A stretch of 64,000 nt of DNA, taken from Bradyrhizobium sp. CCBAU 53340. GTDB lineage: Bacteria; Pseudomonadota; Alphaproteobacteria; Rhizobiales; Xanthobacteraceae. Shown here piece by piece: positions 7,487 to 18,236 of this stretch (the first letter of the stretch is position 1; every line of letters begins with the position of its first letter). The DNA lies in contig NZ_CP030055.1 in assembly GCF_015291645.1 (NCBI RefSeq), positions 7,068,001-7,132,000 of the forward strand, given 5' to 3'. The position numbers and the translations under genes are program-made. The notes beneath the pieces are model-generated. The model saw only the letters and a program-made list of their open reading frames with translations. It was not told where the DNA came from and ran no database searches.

Positions 7487-10400
7487 ATGAACGGGTCGCA
7501 ATTCGAGCGCGCAAACATCGTGGCAGAAGAGCTGTCGGCGACGGTCGCCTCGAAAACGACCGATCCGATTCAGGAACACAATTCGCGCCCCAAAGCCGAA
7601 GGCCTGTACGATCCGAGCCTGGAGAAGGATTCCTGCGGCGTCGGCTTCATCGCCAACATCAAGGGCAAGAAGTCCCACGAGATCGTCTCGGACGCGCTCA
7701 GCATCCTCTGCAACCTCGAGCATCGCGGCGCCGTCGGCGCCGACCCGCGCGCCGGTGACGGCGCCGGCATCCTGGTGCAGATCCCGCACGCCTTCTTCAG
7801 CCGCAAGGCCAAGGAGAACAAGTTCGAGCTGCCGGCCCCGGGCGAATACGCCATCGGCGCGCTGTTCATGCCGCGCGACACCGCCTGGCGCAACGTCATC
7901 AAGAGCATCATCGCCGACCAGATCAAGGCGGAAGGCCTGACGCTGCTCGGCTGGCGCGACGTGCCGACCGACAATTCCTCGCTCGGTGTCACCGTGAAGC
8001 CGACCGAGCCCGCCTGCATGCAGGTGTTCATCGGCCGCAACGGCGTCGCCAAGACCGAGGACGAGTTCGAGCGCCGGCTCTACATCCTGCGCAAGTCGAT
8101 CTCGCAGGCGATCTACCAGCGCCGCGACCGTGGGCTCGCGGGCTATTACCCCTGCTCGATGTCCTGCCGCACGGTGATCTACAAGGGCATGTTCCTCGCC
8201 GACCAGCTCGGCAAATACTATCCCGATTTGCACGAGAAGGATTTCGAGAGCGCGCTCGCGCTGGTGCACCAGCGCTTCTCGACCAACACCTTCCCGGCCT
8301 GGTCGCTGGCGCATCCCTACCGCATGATCGCGCATAACGGCGAGATCAACACGCTGCGCGGCAACACCAACTGGATGGCGGCGCGCCAGGCCTCGGTGAG
8401 CTCCGAGCTGTACGGCAAGGATATCAGCCGGCTGTGGCCTATCTCCTATGAGGGACAGTCGGACACCGCCTGCTTCGACAACGCGCTCGAATTCCTGGTG
8501 CAGGGCGGCTACTCGCTGCCGCATGCCGTCATGATGATGATTCCGGAGGCGTGGGCCGGCAATCCCTTGATGGATGAGAAGCGCCGCGCCTTCTACGAAT
8601 ATCACGCCGCGCTGATGGAGCCGTGGGACGGCCCCGCCGCGATCGCCTTCACCGACGGCCGCCAGATCGGCGCCACGCTCGACCGCAACGGATTGCGGCC
8701 GGCGCGCTATCTCGTCACCAAGGACGACCGCATCGTGATGGCGTCCGAAATGGGCGTGCTGACCATCCCCGAGGACCAGATCATCACCAAGTGGCGGCTG
8801 CAGCCCGGCAAGATGCTGCTGGTCGACCTCGAGCAGGGCCGCCTGATTCCTGACGACGAGATCAAGGCCGAGCTCGCCAGGAGCCATCCCTACAAGGAGT
8901 GGCTGGAGCGGACCCAGATCGTGCTGGAAGATCTGCCGAAGGTGCCGACCACGGGCGTGCGCTCGAACTTGTCGCTGCTCGATCGCCAGCAGGCGTTCGG
9001 CTACAGCCAGGAAGACATCTCCATCCTGATGACGCCGATGGCGGCCACAGGCGAGGAAGCCGCGGGCTCGATGGGCAACGACACGCCGATCTCGGCGCTG
9101 TCGGACAAGGCCAAGCCGCTGTTCACCTACTTCAAGCAGAATTTTGCACAGGTCACCAACCCGCCGATCGACCCGATCCGCGAAGAGCTGGTGATGAGCC
9201 TCGTCTCCATCATCGGACCGCGGCCGAACCTGTTCGATCTTCAGGGCCTTGCCACCACCAAGCGTCTGGAAGCGCGCCAGCCGATCCTGACCGACGCCGA
9301 TCTGGAAAAGATCCGCTCGATCTCCGACGTCGCCGAATCGCACTTCAAGTCGCGCACGCTGGACACCACTTTCCACGCCGGTCTCGGCGCGGCGGGCATG
9401 GACCAGGTGCTGGACGAGCTCTGCGCGCGCGCCGAGAGCGCGGTGCGCGAAGGCGTCAACATCATCATCCTGTCCGACCGCATGGTCGGCACCGACCGCG
9501 TGCCGATCCCCTCGCTGCTGGCCTGCGCCTCCGTGCATCACCATTTGATCCGCACCGGCCTGCGCACCTCGGTCGGCCTCGTCGTCGAATCCGGCGAGCC
9601 GCGCGAAGTGCATCACTTCGCCTGCCTCGCTGGCTACGGCGCCGAAGCGATCAATCCTTATCTCGCGTTCGAGACCATCATCGCGATGAAGGACCGCCTG
9701 CCCGGCTCGCTCGACGACTATGAGATCGTCAAGCGCTACATCAAGTCGATCGGCAAGGGCCTCCTCAAGGTGATGTCCAAGATGGGCATCTCGACCTACC
9801 AGTCCTATTGCGGCGCGCAGATTTTCGACGCGGTCGGCCTCAAGGCTGATTTCGTCGCAAAATTTTTCGCCGGCACGCATACCCGCGTCGAAGGCGTCGG
9901 CCTTGCCGAGATCGCCGAGGAAGCCGTGCGCCGTCACGCCGACGCGTTCGGCGAGGCGCTGGTCTACAAGACCGCGCTCGATGTCGGCGGCGAATATGCC
10001 TATCGCAGCCGCGGCGAGGACCATGCCTGGACCGCGGAGTCCGTCGGCCTGCTGCAGCACGCCGCGCGCGGCAATTCGCTGGAGCGCTATCGCGCCTTCG
10101 CCAAGATCCTCAACGAGCAGTCGGAGCGCCTCTTGACGCTGCGCGGCCTGTTCCGGATCAAGAACGCGGAGGAAGAGAAGCGCAAGCCGATCCCGCTCGA
10201 GCAGGTCGAGCCGGCCAAAGACATCGTCAGGCGCTTCGCCACCGGCGCGATGAGCTTCGGCTCGATCTCGCGCGAGGCGCACACGACGCTCGCGATCGCC
10301 ATGAACCGGATCGGCGGCAAGTCGAACACCGGCGAAGGCGGCGAGGAAGCCGATCGCTTCAAGCCGATGCCGAACGGCGATTCCATGCGCTCGGCGATCA

Positions 10401-12220
10401 AGCAGGTCGCCTCGGGCCGCTTCGGCGTCACCACGGAGTATCTCGTCAACTCCGACATGATGCAGATCAAGATGGCGCAGGGTGCCAAGCCCGGCGAAGG
10501 CGGCCAGCTGCCCGGCCACAAGGTCGACGCGACCATCGCCAAGGTGCGTCACTCGACCCCGGGCGTCGGCCTGATTTCGCCGCCGCCGCACCACGACATC
10601 TATTCGATCGAGGATCTAGCGCAGCTGATCTACGACCTCAAGAACGTCAACCCGACGGGTGACGTCTCGGTCAAGCTGGTCTCCGAAATCGGCGTCGGCA
10701 CGGTGGCCGCGGGCGTTGCCAAGGCGCGCGCCGACCATGTCACCATTGCAGGCTTCGAGGGCGGCACCGGCGCTTCGCCGCTGACCTCGATCAAGCACGC
10801 CGGATCGCCCTGGGAGATCGGCCTCGCCGAAACCCACCAGACGCTGGTGCGCGAGCGGCTGCGTAGCCGCATCGTGGTCCAGGTCGACGGCGGCTTCCGC
10901 ACCGGCCGTGACGTCGTGATCGGCGCGCTGCTTGGGGCCGACGAGTTCGGCTTTGCCACCGCGCCGCTGATCGCGGCCGGCTGCATCATGATGCGCAAGT
11001 GCCATCTCAACACCTGCCCGGTCGGCGTCGCGACCCAGGACCCCGTCCTGCGCAAGCGCTTCACCGGTCAGCCCGAGCACGTGATCAACTACTTCTTCTT
11101 CGTCGCGGAGGAAGTCCGCGAGATCATGGCTTCGCTCGGCTTCCGCACCTTCAACGAGATGGTCGGCCAGGTGCAGCTGCTCGACCAGACCAAGCTGGTG
11201 GCGCATTGGAAGGCCAAGGGCCTCGATTTCTCGAAGCTGTTCGTCAAGCAGAAGGAAGAGAAGGGCCAGAAGATCTATCACTCGGAGCGCCAGAACCATC
11301 ATCTGGAGGCCGTGCTCGACCGCTCGCTGATCGAGAAGGCCACGCCCGCGCTCGACCGCGGCGCGCCGGTCAAGATCGAGGCTGCGATCAACAGCACCAA
11401 CCGCTCCGCCGGTGCCATGCTGTCGGGCGCGGTCGCCAAGATCTACGGCCATGCCGGCCTACCGCATGACACCATCCATGTCGGCCTCAAGGGCACTGCC
11501 GGCCAGGCATTCGGCGCCTGGCTCGCCCACGGCGTCACCTTCGACCTCGAGGGCGAGGCCAACGACTATGTCGGCAAGGGTCTGTCGGGCGGCAAGATCA
11601 TCGTCAAGCCCCCGAAGAACTCCGCCATCGTGCCGGAAGAGAGCATCATCGTCGGCAACACCGTGATGTACGGCGCGATCGAGGGCGAATGCTACTTCCG
11701 CGGCGTCGCCGGCGAGCGTTTCGCCGTACGCAACTCGGGCGCGGTCGCCGTCGTCGAAGGCGCGGGCGACCATTGCTGCGAATACATGACCGGCGGTATC
11801 GTCGTCGTGCTCGGCAAGACCGGCCGCAACTTCGCGGCCGGCATGTCCGGCGGCATCGCCTACGTCCTCGACGAGACCGGTGATTTCGACAAGCTGTGCA
11901 ATCTCAGCATGGTCGAGCTCGAGCCGGTGTTGTCGGAAGAGCTGATCAACGCCGGCACCTACCATCACGCCGGCGATCTCGAGGCGCATGGCCGCGTCGA
12001 CGTGTTCCAGAACCTGCTCGCCTCCGACGTCGAGAGGCTGCACGTCCTGATCACGCGCCATGCGAAAGCGACCGGCTCCAAGCGCGCCGCCGACATCCTT
12101 GCCAATTGGAAGGAATGGCTGCCCAAATTCCGCAAGGTGATGCCGGTCGAGTACCGGCGCGCACTGCGCGAAATGGCCGCCAACGCGGACGCCGAGCCGA
12201 AAATCGCGATCGGGGCGTAA
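7487..12220 (+). CDS. gltB: Glutamate synthase (NADPH) large subunit
   Basis: The 1577-residue protein makes two glutamates from glutamine and 2-oxoglutarate with electrons from the small subunit. Cys50 in EKDSCGVGF is the expected N-terminal nucleophile of the class II glutaminase domain after removal of a propeptide of about 49 residues. The central and FMN synthase domains follow. The 3Fe-4S ligands are C1166, C1172 and C1177 in [16 protein letters not shown]. The C-terminal GXGXG beta-helix domain includes [12 protein letters not shown]. The ATG at 7487 is preferred over 7469 because GGAGAGG lies just upstream of it. gltD follows after a repeat. Length fits the family (about 1500-1580). 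Confidence 0.97.
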   Translation: MNGSQFERANIVAEELSATVASKTTDPIQEHNSRPKAEGLYDPSLEKDSCGVGFIANIKGKKSHEIVSDALSILCNLEHRGAVGADPRAGDGAGILVQIPHAFFSRKAKENKFELPAPGEYAIGALFMPRDTAWRNVIKSIIADQIKAEGLTLLGWRDVPTDNSSLGVTVKPTEPACMQVFIGRNGVAKTEDEFERRLYILRKSISQAIYQRRDRGLAGYYPCSMSCRTVIYKGMFLADQLGKYYPDLHEKDFESALALVHQRFSTNTFPAWSLAHPYRMIAHNGEINTLRGNTNWMAARQASVSSELYGKDISRLWPISYEGQSDTACFDNALEFLVQGGYSLPHAVMMMIPEAWAGNPLMDEKRRAFYEYHAALMEPWDGPAAIAFTDGRQIGATLDRNGLRPARYLVTKDDRIVMASEMGVLTIPEDQIITKWRLQPGKMLLVDLEQGRLIPDDEIKAELARSHPYKEWLERTQIVLEDLPKVPTTGVRSNLSLLDRQQAFGYSQEDISILMTPMAATGEEAAGSMGNDTPISALSDKAKPLFTYFKQNFAQVTNPPIDPIREELVMSLVSIIGPRPNLFDLQGLATTKRLEARQPILTDADLEKIRSISDVAESHFKSRTLDTTFHAGLGAAGMDQVLDELCARAESAVREGVNIIILSDRMVGTDRVPIPSLLACASVHHHLIRTGLRTSVGLVVESGEPREVHHFACLAGYGAEAINPYLAFETIIAMKDRLPGSLDDYEIVKRYIKSIGKGLLKVMSKMGISTYQSYCGAQIFDAVGLKADFVAKFFAGTHTRVEGVGLAEIAEEAVRRHADAFGEALVYKTALDVGGEYAYRSRGEDHAWTAESVGLLQHAARGNSLERYRAFAKILNEQSERLLTLRGLFRIKNAEEEKRKPIPLEQVEPAKDIVRRFATGAMSFGSISREAHTTLAIAMNRIGGKSNTGEGGEEADRFKPMPNGDSMRSAIKQVASGRFGVTTEYLVNSDMMQIKMAQGAKPGEGGQLPGHKVDATIAKVRHSTPGVGLISPPPHHDIYSIEDLAQLIYDLKNVNPTGDVSVKLVSEIGVGTVAAGVAKARADHVTIAGFEGGTGASPLTSIKHAGSPWEIGLAETHQTLVRERLRSRIVVQVDGGFRTGRDVVIGALLGADEFGFATAPLIAAGCIMMRKCHLNTCPVGVATQDPVLRKRFTGQPEHVINYFFFVAEEVREIMASLGFRTFNEMVGQVQLLDQTKLVAHWKAKGLDFSKLFVKQKEEKGQKIYHSERQNHHLEAVLDRSLIEKATPALDRGAPVKIEAAINSTNRSAGAMLSGAVAKIYGHAGLPHDTIHVGLKGTAGQAFGAWLAHGVTFDLEGEANDYVGKGLSGGKIIVKPPKNSAIVPEESIIVGNTVMYGAIEGECYFRGVAGERFAVRNSGAVAVVEGAGDHCCEYMTGGIVVVLGKTGRNFAAGMSGGIAYVLDETGDFDKLCNLSMVELEPVLSEELINAGTYHHAGDLEAHGRVDVFQNLLASDVERLHVLITRHAKATGSKRAADILANWKEWLPKFRKVMPVEYRRALREMAANADAEPKIAIGA

Positions 12221-12232
12221 GGCATCACACCC

Positions 12233-12292
12233 CGTCATTGCGAGCGAAGCGAAGCACTGGATTGCTTCGTCGCTTCGCTCCTCGCAATGACG
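12233..12292. repeat. Palindromic intergenic repeat, CGTCATTGCGAG class
   Basis: A 60-base imperfect palindrome with outer ends CGTCATTGCGAG and CTCGCAATGACG and a shorter centre than the copies at 3294 and 17189. It lies between gltB and gltD, so it would be transcribed in the middle of that operon. Confidence 0.85.
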
Positions 12293-12336
12293 AGCAGGAA
12301 ACAGAACGAATCTAAGCGGCAGGGACTTCGGGTTTA

Positions 12337-13788
12337 ATGGGCAAGATCACGGGTTTTCTCGAAATCGAACGGCACGATCGCAAGTACACCCCGGTCGCCG
12401 AGCGCGTGAAGCATTACAACGAGTTCGTGATTCCGCTCTCCGAGAAGGAAACGCGGGACCAGGCCGCACGCTGCATGAATTGCGGCATTCCTTATTGTCA
12501 CGGCACCGGCTCGGTCGCGCCGGGCACGCCGGGCTGCCCGGTCAACAACCAGATCCCCGACTTCAACGATCTCGTCTACCAGGGCAACTGGGAAGAGGCC
12601 TCGCGCAACCTGCACTCGACCAACAATTTCCCCGAGTTCACCGGTCGCATCTGTCCGGCGCCGTGCGAAGCGTCCTGCACGCTGAACATCGACGACAACC
12701 CCGTCACCATCAAGACCATCGAATGCGCGATCGTCGACCGCGCCTGGGACAATGGCTGGCTGAAGCCTGAGGTCGCCGCGGTCAAGACCGGCAAGAAGGT
12801 CGCGGTGATCGGCTCCGGGCCGGCCGGCATGGCCTGCGCGCAGCAGCTCGCGCGCGCCGGACACGACGTGCATGTCTACGAGAAGTACGCCAAGGCCGGC
12901 GGCCTGCTGCGTTACGGCATCCCCGACTTCAAGATGGAGAAGGGCATCATCGACCGCCGCGTCAAGCAGATGGAAGGCGAAGGCGTCACCTTCCACTACA
13001 ACAGCCATGTCGGCACCGCCGGCAACGTCGATCCGCGCGAGATGCTCAACCAGTATGACGCGATCGCGTTGACGGGCGGCGCCGAAGCCCCGCGCGATTT
13101 GCCGATCCCCGGCCGCGAGCTCGACGGCATCCACTATGCGATGGACTTCCTGCCGCAGCAGAACCGCCGCGTCTCCGAGGAGCCGCTGAACGGCGTCAAG
13201 GACATCCTCGCCGGCGGCAAGCACGTCGTCGTCATCGGCGGCGGCGACACCGGATCTGACTGCATCGGCACCTCGCTGCGCCAGGGCGCGCTCTCTGTGA
13301 CCCAGCTCGAGATCATGCCCGCCCCGCCCGAGCGCGAGAACAAGGGCCTGACCTGGCCGAACTGGCCGCTGAAGATGCGCACGTCCTCCAGCCAGGCCGA
13401 AGGCGCCATCCGCGAATACGCGGTGCTGACGCAGAAGTTTTCGGCTGAGAACGGCAAGGTCAAGAAGCTGCACTGTGTGCGCGTGGACGACAAGTTCAAG
13501 CCGATTGCCGGCACCGAGTTCGAGCTCGATGCCGAGCTGGTCCTGCTCGCGATGGGCTTCGTCCATCCGGTGCACGAGGGCCTCTTGAAGCAGCTCGCGG
13601 TCGAGCTCGACCCGCGCGGCAACGTCAAGGCCAACACGCTTGATTACCAGACCTCACGCCCGAACGTATTCTCCGCCGGCGACATGCGCCGTGGCCAGTC
13701 GCTGGTGGTCTGGGCCATCCGCGAAGGCCGGCTGTGCGCCCGCTCGATCGACACGTTCCTGATGGGGAAGACGGATCTGCCGCGCTGA
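12337..13788 (+). CDS. gltD: Glutamate synthase (NADPH) small subunit
   Basis: The 483-residue flavoprotein passes electrons from NADPH to GltB. Cys residues for the N-terminal 4Fe-4S clusters are visible: C46, C49 and C54 in [10 protein letters not shown]67, and C106/C110/C114 in CPAPCEASC. The FAD-binding motif VIGSGPAG starts near residue 157, and the NADPH-binding motif [10 protein letters not shown] near 300. A second FAD contact is the terminal [19 protein letters not shown]. It follows gltB by 116 bases on the same strand and is very likely co-transcribed. Length matches the family. Confidence 0.97.
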   Translation: MGKITGFLEIERHDRKYTPVAERVKHYNEFVIPLSEKETRDQAARCMNCGIPYCHGTGSVAPGTPGCPVNNQIPDFNDLVYQGNWEEASRNLHSTNNFPEFTGRICPAPCEASCTLNIDDNPVTIKTIECAIVDRAWDNGWLKPEVAAVKTGKKVAVIGSGPAGMACAQQLARAGHDVHVYEKYAKAGGLLRYGIPDFKMEKGIIDRRVKQMEGEGVTFHYNSHVGTAGNVDPREMLNQYDAIALTGGAEAPRDLPIPGRELDGIHYAMDFLPQQNRRVSEEPLNGVKDILAGGKHVVVIGGGDTGSDCIGTSLRQGALSVTQLEIMPAPPERENKGLTWPNWPLKMRTSSSQAEGAIREYAVLTQKFSAENGKVKKLHCVRVDDKFKPIAGTEFELDAELVLLAMGFVHPVHEGLLKQLAVELDPRGNVKANTLDYQTSRPNVFSAGDMRRGQSLVVWAIREGRLCARSIDTFLMGKTDLPR

Positions 13789-13824
13789 GTTCTGCTCCGC
13801 TGCCAGATTAATTTAGCAAACGGT

Positions 13825-13925
13825 GTCATCGCCCGCGAAAGCGGGCGATCCAGTATTCCGAGACAGTTGTGATCTACTGAGAAGCCGCGGCGTACTGGAT
13901 GCCCCGCCTTCGCGGGGCATGACGG
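13825..13925. repeat. Palindromic repeat, GCCCGCGAAAGCGGGC class
   Basis: Two GC-rich hairpins (GCCCGCGAAAGCGGGC and GCCCCGCCTTCGCGGGGC) lie inside a longer palindrome, with GATCCAGTA / TACTGGAT near the arms and GTCAT / ATGAC at the ends. It sits between gltD and a convergent gene and could also help end transcription, though there is no T run. Confidence 0.8.
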
Positions 13926-13950
13926 CGGAGTGAGTGGCCGCGAGCGAAGT

Positions 13951-14217
13951 TCAGTCCAGGACGTGCGGAAAGTGCTGTGCGTCCCACTCGTCAAGTCGGA
14001 ACAGCACCTTACCGTATTCGAGAAGCTTGTCGTTCGGTCGATAGGGGCGCGTCGAGACCTCAACGTCCGACGCTACTTCACTTGGCATCAAGTGAAAATG
14101 GTCATTGCTCTCGCTCAGGGCCTGCAGTTCCTTGACGAGAAGGTCTCGGCCTTCGGGATTAAGCCATAGCTCGAATTCACCGGCCGAATTGATGTCCAAA
14201 GTAATTCTAACTGCCAT
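13951..14217 (-). CDS. Small protein, possibly immunity protein 32-like
   Basis: The 88-residue protein ([19 protein letters not shown]...) has the pattern of a short beta-strand N terminus, a helix ([14 protein letters not shown]) and a DHFHLMPSE segment. The HFHLM stretch recalls the Imm32 family of predicted immunity proteins, but the match is from memory and short. The start is well fixed by AGGAG 10 bases upstream. The stop codon of the upstream barrel gene overlaps that ribosome binding site, so the two are probably translated together. No toxin gene is visible nearby. Function unproven. Confidence 0.65.
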   Translation of the reverse strand: MAVRITLDINSAGEFELWLNPEGRDLLVKELQALSESNDHFHLMPSEVASDVEVSTRPYRPNDKLLEYGKVLFRLDEWDAQHFPHVLD

Positions 14218-14228
14218 GGCGGCTTCTC

Positions 14229-15971
14229 CTAATTCTGCAACCTAACCCCCAGCATCACCACCGTCCCCTGCGAGCTCGCTCCCGCGACATTCGAATCCAG
14301 GACGTCGTGGCGCAGCGTGCCCTTGATCCAGACATTGCGGTTGAGCTTGTAGATCAGGTTGCCTTCGAGCGAGTAGGTCTTGTCGTTGCGATTCTGGCCC
14401 TGGTAGTCGTAGGTGCCGTAGGTGAACTTGACGATCGCTGTTAGCCAGCGGCGGAAGTCGTGATCGACTTCGGCGGCGTAGGTGTGCACCAGCACGCCGG
14501 AGGAGCCGGGAATCGTGGTTTCCGCGATCTGCGTATCAGTGTTGAATTTCACCGTCGTCAGCCCGCTGGCGTTCCAGATCAGCGAGCCCGAGGTCAGGAA
14601 GCCCGAGAGCTGGCTCAGGCGCGGATCGACATAGGTGCGCGCGGAATAGCCGACCGAGACCTCGCCGGTGAGGATGCGCGAGAACTCGAAGGACGAACCG
14701 ACCTTGGCATAGCCGCCGGATGAATCGCGCAGATAGCCGTTACGGTCGGCGGCCTGGTCGTGAACGCGGTTGTCGCCTTCGATCTCGACGAACGGCTTGA
14801 GGCCCGGCTTCAGCTCGTAGGAGAAGCGCCCGACGCCGCCATACTGGTTGAAGTCGCGATCGTCGTTGCTGGAGGTCGAGCCGTCGGTGAGCTTTGAGTC
14901 CGTGTAGGCGGTGCGATCGAAGGTGGCGCCGGCGGCGACCTGGAAACGGTTGAAGGTCTGGTCGAAGCCGACCGTGGTGCCGTAGGTGGCATAAACAGGA
15001 TATTTCTGCAGGCCGGCCTGCACGTTCGGGCTGCCCGGATTGTCGGTGGCGAGCCGCAGGCGCAGCTGCGAGGTCAGCTTGAGATCGCGATCGACGTCGA
15101 ACCGGCCGTCGATATGGCCAGTGAAATCGGGGCGGTTGATCTCGACCGGCGACGGCGAGGGAAGCCCGTCGATGGTCGCCGGCATGTTGGTGGTGTAGCC
15201 GGAGAAGGAGCCGCGCAGATCGGCGACCAGCGCGTGGCGCTCCCAGTCGGACATCACGAGAAGATCGGGTGCGACGACATAGACCGGCGAGCCGACCGGC
15301 TTCTGAAGGCGCGCGGGATTGCTGTCGTAGCCGGCCGAGAGCTCGAGCCCGCCCTTGATCAGAAAGCTGCCGGCGTAATCGCCGACCGCGCCGAACGCAT
15401 CGTCATCGGCCTTGAGACGGCGGCGCAAGGGCTGGCCGGGGACTGTGCCCGCCATCGCCGGCGGCACCGGCGCCTTGTGCGCGGTCTCCGAAGGTGGCGG
15501 TGCGATGCGTGGAGGGCCAAGACTCGTGTCCGGCGTCGCCAGCGGCACCGGCGAGCCCGGACCTGCGGGCTTCCTGGGCTTCGGCTGTCCGGGATAGAGC
15601 TTTGGCTGCTGGCGCTTGCGATTGAGCGAGTCGTAGCCGGAGCTGCTCGCGCCATTGGCGGCAGGCAGGCCATAGGTCGGCACCTGGCCGAGGCGCGTCG
15701 TCGCCGGCGCATCGCCCTTCCTGCGCGGATCGTCGTTGGGATCCGGGGGCTGCGGGACCGCGTCCGATGGCGGCTGCAGGACACCGGCCGTGCGGCGCAT
15801 CGGCAGAGCCTCAGGCGAGACGAAGCCGCCGCGGCTGGGATTGAACAGGTCGGGCGTGAGGCTCTGGGCGGCCGCCGGGCCGCTTTCCAGCGCGGTCAGC
15901 AGCAGGCATGGCAAAGCGGCGCGGAAGATGTGCGCGCAGCTGCTCCGGCCCCTGCCTGGAGGCGACCCCAC
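14229..15971 (-). CDS. Outer-membrane beta-barrel protein (putative beta-barrel porin 2 type)
   Basis: The 580-residue product starts at a GTG with GGAG 10 bases upstream. A signal peptide ends near PAAAQ (about residue 36). Residues 40-200 are Pro-rich and probably disordered. From about 205 onwards the sequence alternates polar and hydrophobic residues in many amphipathic strands (GGLELSAGYDSNPARL, GTLRHDVLDSNV, VVMLGVRLQN), as in 16-stranded barrels of the BBP2 family. The protein ends in N, not the common aromatic residue. Such proteins are often linked to polysaccharide export in rhizobia, but no such genes are next to it apart from kdsD, which is divergent. Confidence 0.75.
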   Translation of the reverse strand: MGSPPGRGRSSCAHIFRAALPCLLLTALESGPAAAQSLTPDLFNPSRGGFVSPEALPMRRTAGVLQPPSDAVPQPPDPNDDPRRKGDAPATTRLGQVPTYGLPAANGASSSGYDSLNRKRQQPKLYPGQPKPRKPAGPGSPVPLATPDTSLGPPRIAPPPSETAHKAPVPPAMAGTVPGQPLRRRLKADDDAFGAVGDYAGSFLIKGGLELSAGYDSNPARLQKPVGSPVYVVAPDLLVMSDWERHALVADLRGSFSGYTTNMPATIDGLPSPSPVEINRPDFTGHIDGRFDVDRDLKLTSQLRLRLATDNPGSPNVQAGLQKYPVYATYGTTVGFDQTFNRFQVAAGATFDRTAYTDSKLTDGSTSSNDDRDFNQYGGVGRFSYELKPGLKPFVEIEGDNRVHDQAADRNGYLRDSSGGYAKVGSSFEFSRILTGEVSVGYSARTYVDPRLSQLSGFLTSGSLIWNASGLTTVKFNTDTQIAETTIPGSSGVLVHTYAAEVDHDFRRWLTAIVKFTYGTYDYQGQNRNDKTYSLEGNLIYKLNRNVWIKGTLRHDVLDSNVAGASSQGTVVMLGVRLQN

Positions 15972-16163
15972 GATGGAATAACTCCAACGAAATCAAATAC
16001 TTTCACGATCGTCCTCGCCGGCTCGCGGGAACCATCGTTAATGGAGTTAAAACAATTATGGTTAATGACCCGTTGAGGGGGTTCGGGCCCGCGTCGCCTC
16101 TCGCCCCGGGGCGTGCTAAGCAGGCGGCCAACGGGCCGACGCCCTCCTCCCCTGGACCAGAAC

Positions 16164-17171
16164 ATGCCGAGCTCGAAACCGCTGATGACCTCCTCATCCG
16201 GCCCCACCCCCGCCAGCGTCGAATCCGCGCTCCGCACGCTGGAGACGGAGAGCGGCGGCATCAACGCACTCGCGGCCGCCTTGCGCGGCCCGCTGGGCGA
16301 AGCTTTCGCCAGGGCCGTCGACCTGATCCGCAACGCCAAGGGCCGCGTCATCGTCACCGGCCTTGGCAAGTCCGGCCACATGGCCCGCAAGATCGCAGCG
16401 ACCCTGGCCTCGACAGGCACGCCGGCTTTCTTCGTTCACACCGCTGAAGCCGCCCATGGCGACCTCGGCATGATCACTACCGACGACGTCATCATGGCGC
16501 TGTCCTGGTCCGGCGAGCAGCCGGAGATGAAGACGCTGGTGAACTATTCGGCGCGCTTCGCGATCCCGATGATCGCGGTGACGTCGAACGCGGCCTCCTC
16601 TCTGGGTCAGGCCGCCGATATCGTGATCGAGCTGCCGAAGGCGCGCGAGGCCTGCCCACACAATCTAGCGCCGACCACCTCGACCATGATGCAGGTCGCG
16701 ATCGGCGATGCCATCGCGATTGCGCTGCTCGAAGGCCGCGGCTTCACCGCGCTCGAATTCGCGCATTTCCATCCCGGCGGCAAGCTGGGCGCGATGCTGA
16801 AATTCGTCCGCGACTACATGCGCACCGGCGCGGAGATCCCGGTCAAGCCTGAAGGCACCCAGATGTCGGACGCGGTGGTCGAGATGTCGGCCAAGGGTTT
16901 GGGCTGCGTCTGCATCGTCAACGAGGCGAACGAGGCCGTCGGCATCATCACCGACGGCGATCTGCGCCGCCACATGCGGCCCGATCTGCTGACGGCGTCG
17001 GTTGACGAGATCATGACGAAGCAGCCGAAGACGGTGCCGCCCTCGATGCTCGCGACCGAGATGATCGAGGTGCTGAACACAAGCAAGATTACGACGCTGG
17101 TCGTGACCGATGCGGACAAGGTGGTCGGCATCGTGCACCTGCACGATCTGTTGCGGGCGGGCGTGGCTTAA
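16164..17171 (+). CDS. kdsD: Arabinose-5-phosphate isomerase, KpsF/GutQ family
   Basis: The 335-residue protein converts ribulose 5-phosphate to arabinose 5-phosphate, the first step of Kdo synthesis for lipopolysaccharide. An N-terminal SIS domain (about 25-190) contains TGLGKSGHMARKIAATLAST and the family motif HTAEAAHGDLG. Two CBS domains follow (about 205-335), with GIITDGDLRRHM in the first. The ATG at 16164 was taken; 16185 and an earlier 16113 are alternatives, and none has a strong ribosome binding site. It is divergent from the barrel gene. Length matches KdsD (about 328). Confidence 0.92.
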   Translation: MPSSKPLMTSSSGPTPASVESALRTLETESGGINALAAALRGPLGEAFARAVDLIRNAKGRVIVTGLGKSGHMARKIAATLASTGTPAFFVHTAEAAHGDLGMITTDDVIMALSWSGEQPEMKTLVNYSARFAIPMIAVTSNAASSLGQAADIVIELPKAREACPHNLAPTTSTMMQVAIGDAIAIALLEGRGFTALEFAHFHPGGKLGAMLKFVRDYMRTGAEIPVKPEGTQMSDAVVEMSAKGLGCVCIVNEANEAVGIITDGDLRRHMRPDLLTASVDEIMTKQPKTVPPSMLATEMIEVLNTSKITTLVVTDADKVVGIVHLHDLLRAGVA

Positions 17172-17188
17172 GCTCAGCTCTCCCCACT

Positions 17189-17275
17189 CGTCATTGCAAG
17201 CGTAGCGAAGCAATCCAGAGTGCCTCCCGGGAGACAGCCTGGATTGCTTCGTCGCAAGAGCTCCTCGCAATGACG
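17189..17275. repeat. Palindromic intergenic repeat, CGTCATTGC class
   Basis: Outer ends CGTCATTGCAAGCG and CTCGCAATGACG, inner arms GAAGCAATCCAG and CTGGATTGCTTCG. It has the same plan as the copy at 3294-3380. It fills the gap between kdsD and the convergent CMD gene. Confidence 0.85.
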
Positions 17276-17285
17276 GCGGCTGGAG

Positions 17286-17837
17286 CTACCCCGGAAACCG
17301 CGCCGCCGTCTCCTCCAGCGGCAGCTTCAGCCCGTTCGCCAGATACGACACCGTGCGGTAGAAGCCGCATAGCAGCATGATCTCGAGGATCTGCGCCTCG
17401 TCGTAATGCGCCGACAGGGCGGCGAACTCGGCGTCGGTGAACGTCGCGCGGGTGTGCAGCGCGTCCACGGCCGCGATCAGCGCCTGCTCGGCCGGCGACC
17501 AGCAGGTCGACGCCGCATCGCCATCGACCGTCGCGCGAACCTCATCCTCGGTGAGCTTCGCAGCTCCAGCGAAGATCGCGACATGGACACCCCACTCGTA
17601 TTCGCATCGGTTGAGCGCACAGGTGCGGTCGATGACGATCTCGCGCTGGCGGAGCGACAGCGGCCCGGGATCGAGCAGCCCGCCGGCGCGGAACTTGTCC
17701 CAGGCGCGGCTGTGGCCTGCCATCACCCGGAACAGCAGCAGCGGCGGCGCGCCGCGCATGATGCGGTCGAACTTCGCCTGGATCTCCGGGGGATAAGGCG
17801 GGGTGAGCGGCGCAATGCGCGGTGTGGCTTGAGACAC
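17286..17837 (-). CDS. Carboxymuconolactone decarboxylase/AhpD family protein
   Basis: The 183-residue protein has the CMD core EIVIDRTCALNRCEYEWGVH. This is a variant of the usual CxxC with a C-x4-C spacing, followed by the conserved E and H. Members act as alkylhydroperoxidase-like or decarboxylase enzymes, and this subgroup is usually of unknown substrate. It is divergent from an HxlR regulator with a tandem operator between them, so it is the probable target of that regulator and may be induced by an electrophile or oxidant. The last point is inference. Confidence 0.85.
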   Translation of the reverse strand: MSQATPRIAPLTPPYPPEIQAKFDRIMRGAPPLLLFRVMAGHSRAWDKFRAGGLLDPGPLSLRQREIVIDRTCALNRCEYEWGVHVAIFAGAAKLTEDEVRATVDGDAASTCWSPAEQALIAAVDALHTRATFTDAEFAALSAHYDEAQILEIMLLCGFYRTVSYLANGLKLPLEETAARFPG

Positions 17838-17851
17838 GGGCCGTCTCCGTT

Positions 17852-17890
17852 GCTACATTTATCGTAGCACGACGCTACATTATCTGTAGC
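17852..17890. promoter_or_regulatory. Two tandem inverted repeats GCTAC-N7-GTAGC, likely HxlR operator
   Basis: GCTAC-ATTTATC-GTAGC at 17852-17868 and GCTAC-ATTATCT-GTAGC at 17874-17890. The two sites are 22 bases apart, two helical turns, so dimers would bind on the same face. They fill most of the short gap between the CMD gene and the HxlR gene, as expected for an autoregulated divergent pair. Confidence 0.85.
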
Positions 17891-17909
17891 AAGACGCAAG
17901 AGGGGCGCG

Positions 17910-18230
17910 ATGGCGAAACAGGCAGCATCGAGGAAAGTCCGCGGCTCGCGCACCGGGCGGCCGGTCATGGTGCTGCTCGACCTACTCGGCCGCCGTTGGG
18001 CCTTGCGGATTCTCTGGGAATTGCGCGGCGAGCCCCTCACCTCGCGCGCCTTGCGCACGGCCTGCGACAAGGCATCGCCGACGGTGCTGCAGACGCGGCT
18101 GACGGAGTTGCGCGAGGCGGGGTTTGTGGATCTGGGTGACGGCGGAGGTTATGCGCTGACGCCGCTGGGGCGGGAGCTGTGCGAGATGGTCATGCCGCTG
18201 CACCGGTTTGCGGAGAGGTGGAGGAAGTAA
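17910..18230 (+). CDS. HxlR-family transcriptional regulator
   Basis: The 106-residue protein carries the winged helix of the HxlR (MarR-like) family: LLGRRWALRILWELRGEPLT, RTACDKASPTVLQTRLTELR and a wing at GGGYALTPLG. The usual N-terminal CP motif with the sensing Cys is absent: the start is MAKQAASRKVRGSRTGRPVM. The only Cys residues are in RTACDKA and GRELCEM. It probably binds the tandem inverted repeats just upstream and controls itself and the divergent CMD gene. The ligand or signal is unknown. Confidence 0.9.
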   Translation: MAKQAASRKVRGSRTGRPVMVLLDLLGRRWALRILWELRGEPLTSRALRTACDKASPTVLQTRLTELREAGFVDLGDGGGYALTPLGRELCEMVMPLHRFAERWRK

Positions 18231-18236
18231 GAGCGT

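Noticed and set aside
7256..10594. A very long open frame (over 1100 codons) on the strand opposite gltB
   Set aside because: It is antisense to a certain gene, has an Arg/His/Asp-biased composition typical of reversed high-GC coding DNA, and shows no domain or ribosome binding site.
16030..16064. Three TTAA tetramers between the barrel gene and kdsD as a CtrA site
   Set aside because: Spacing is 5 and 11 bases, not the 7 required for TTAA-N7-TTAA.
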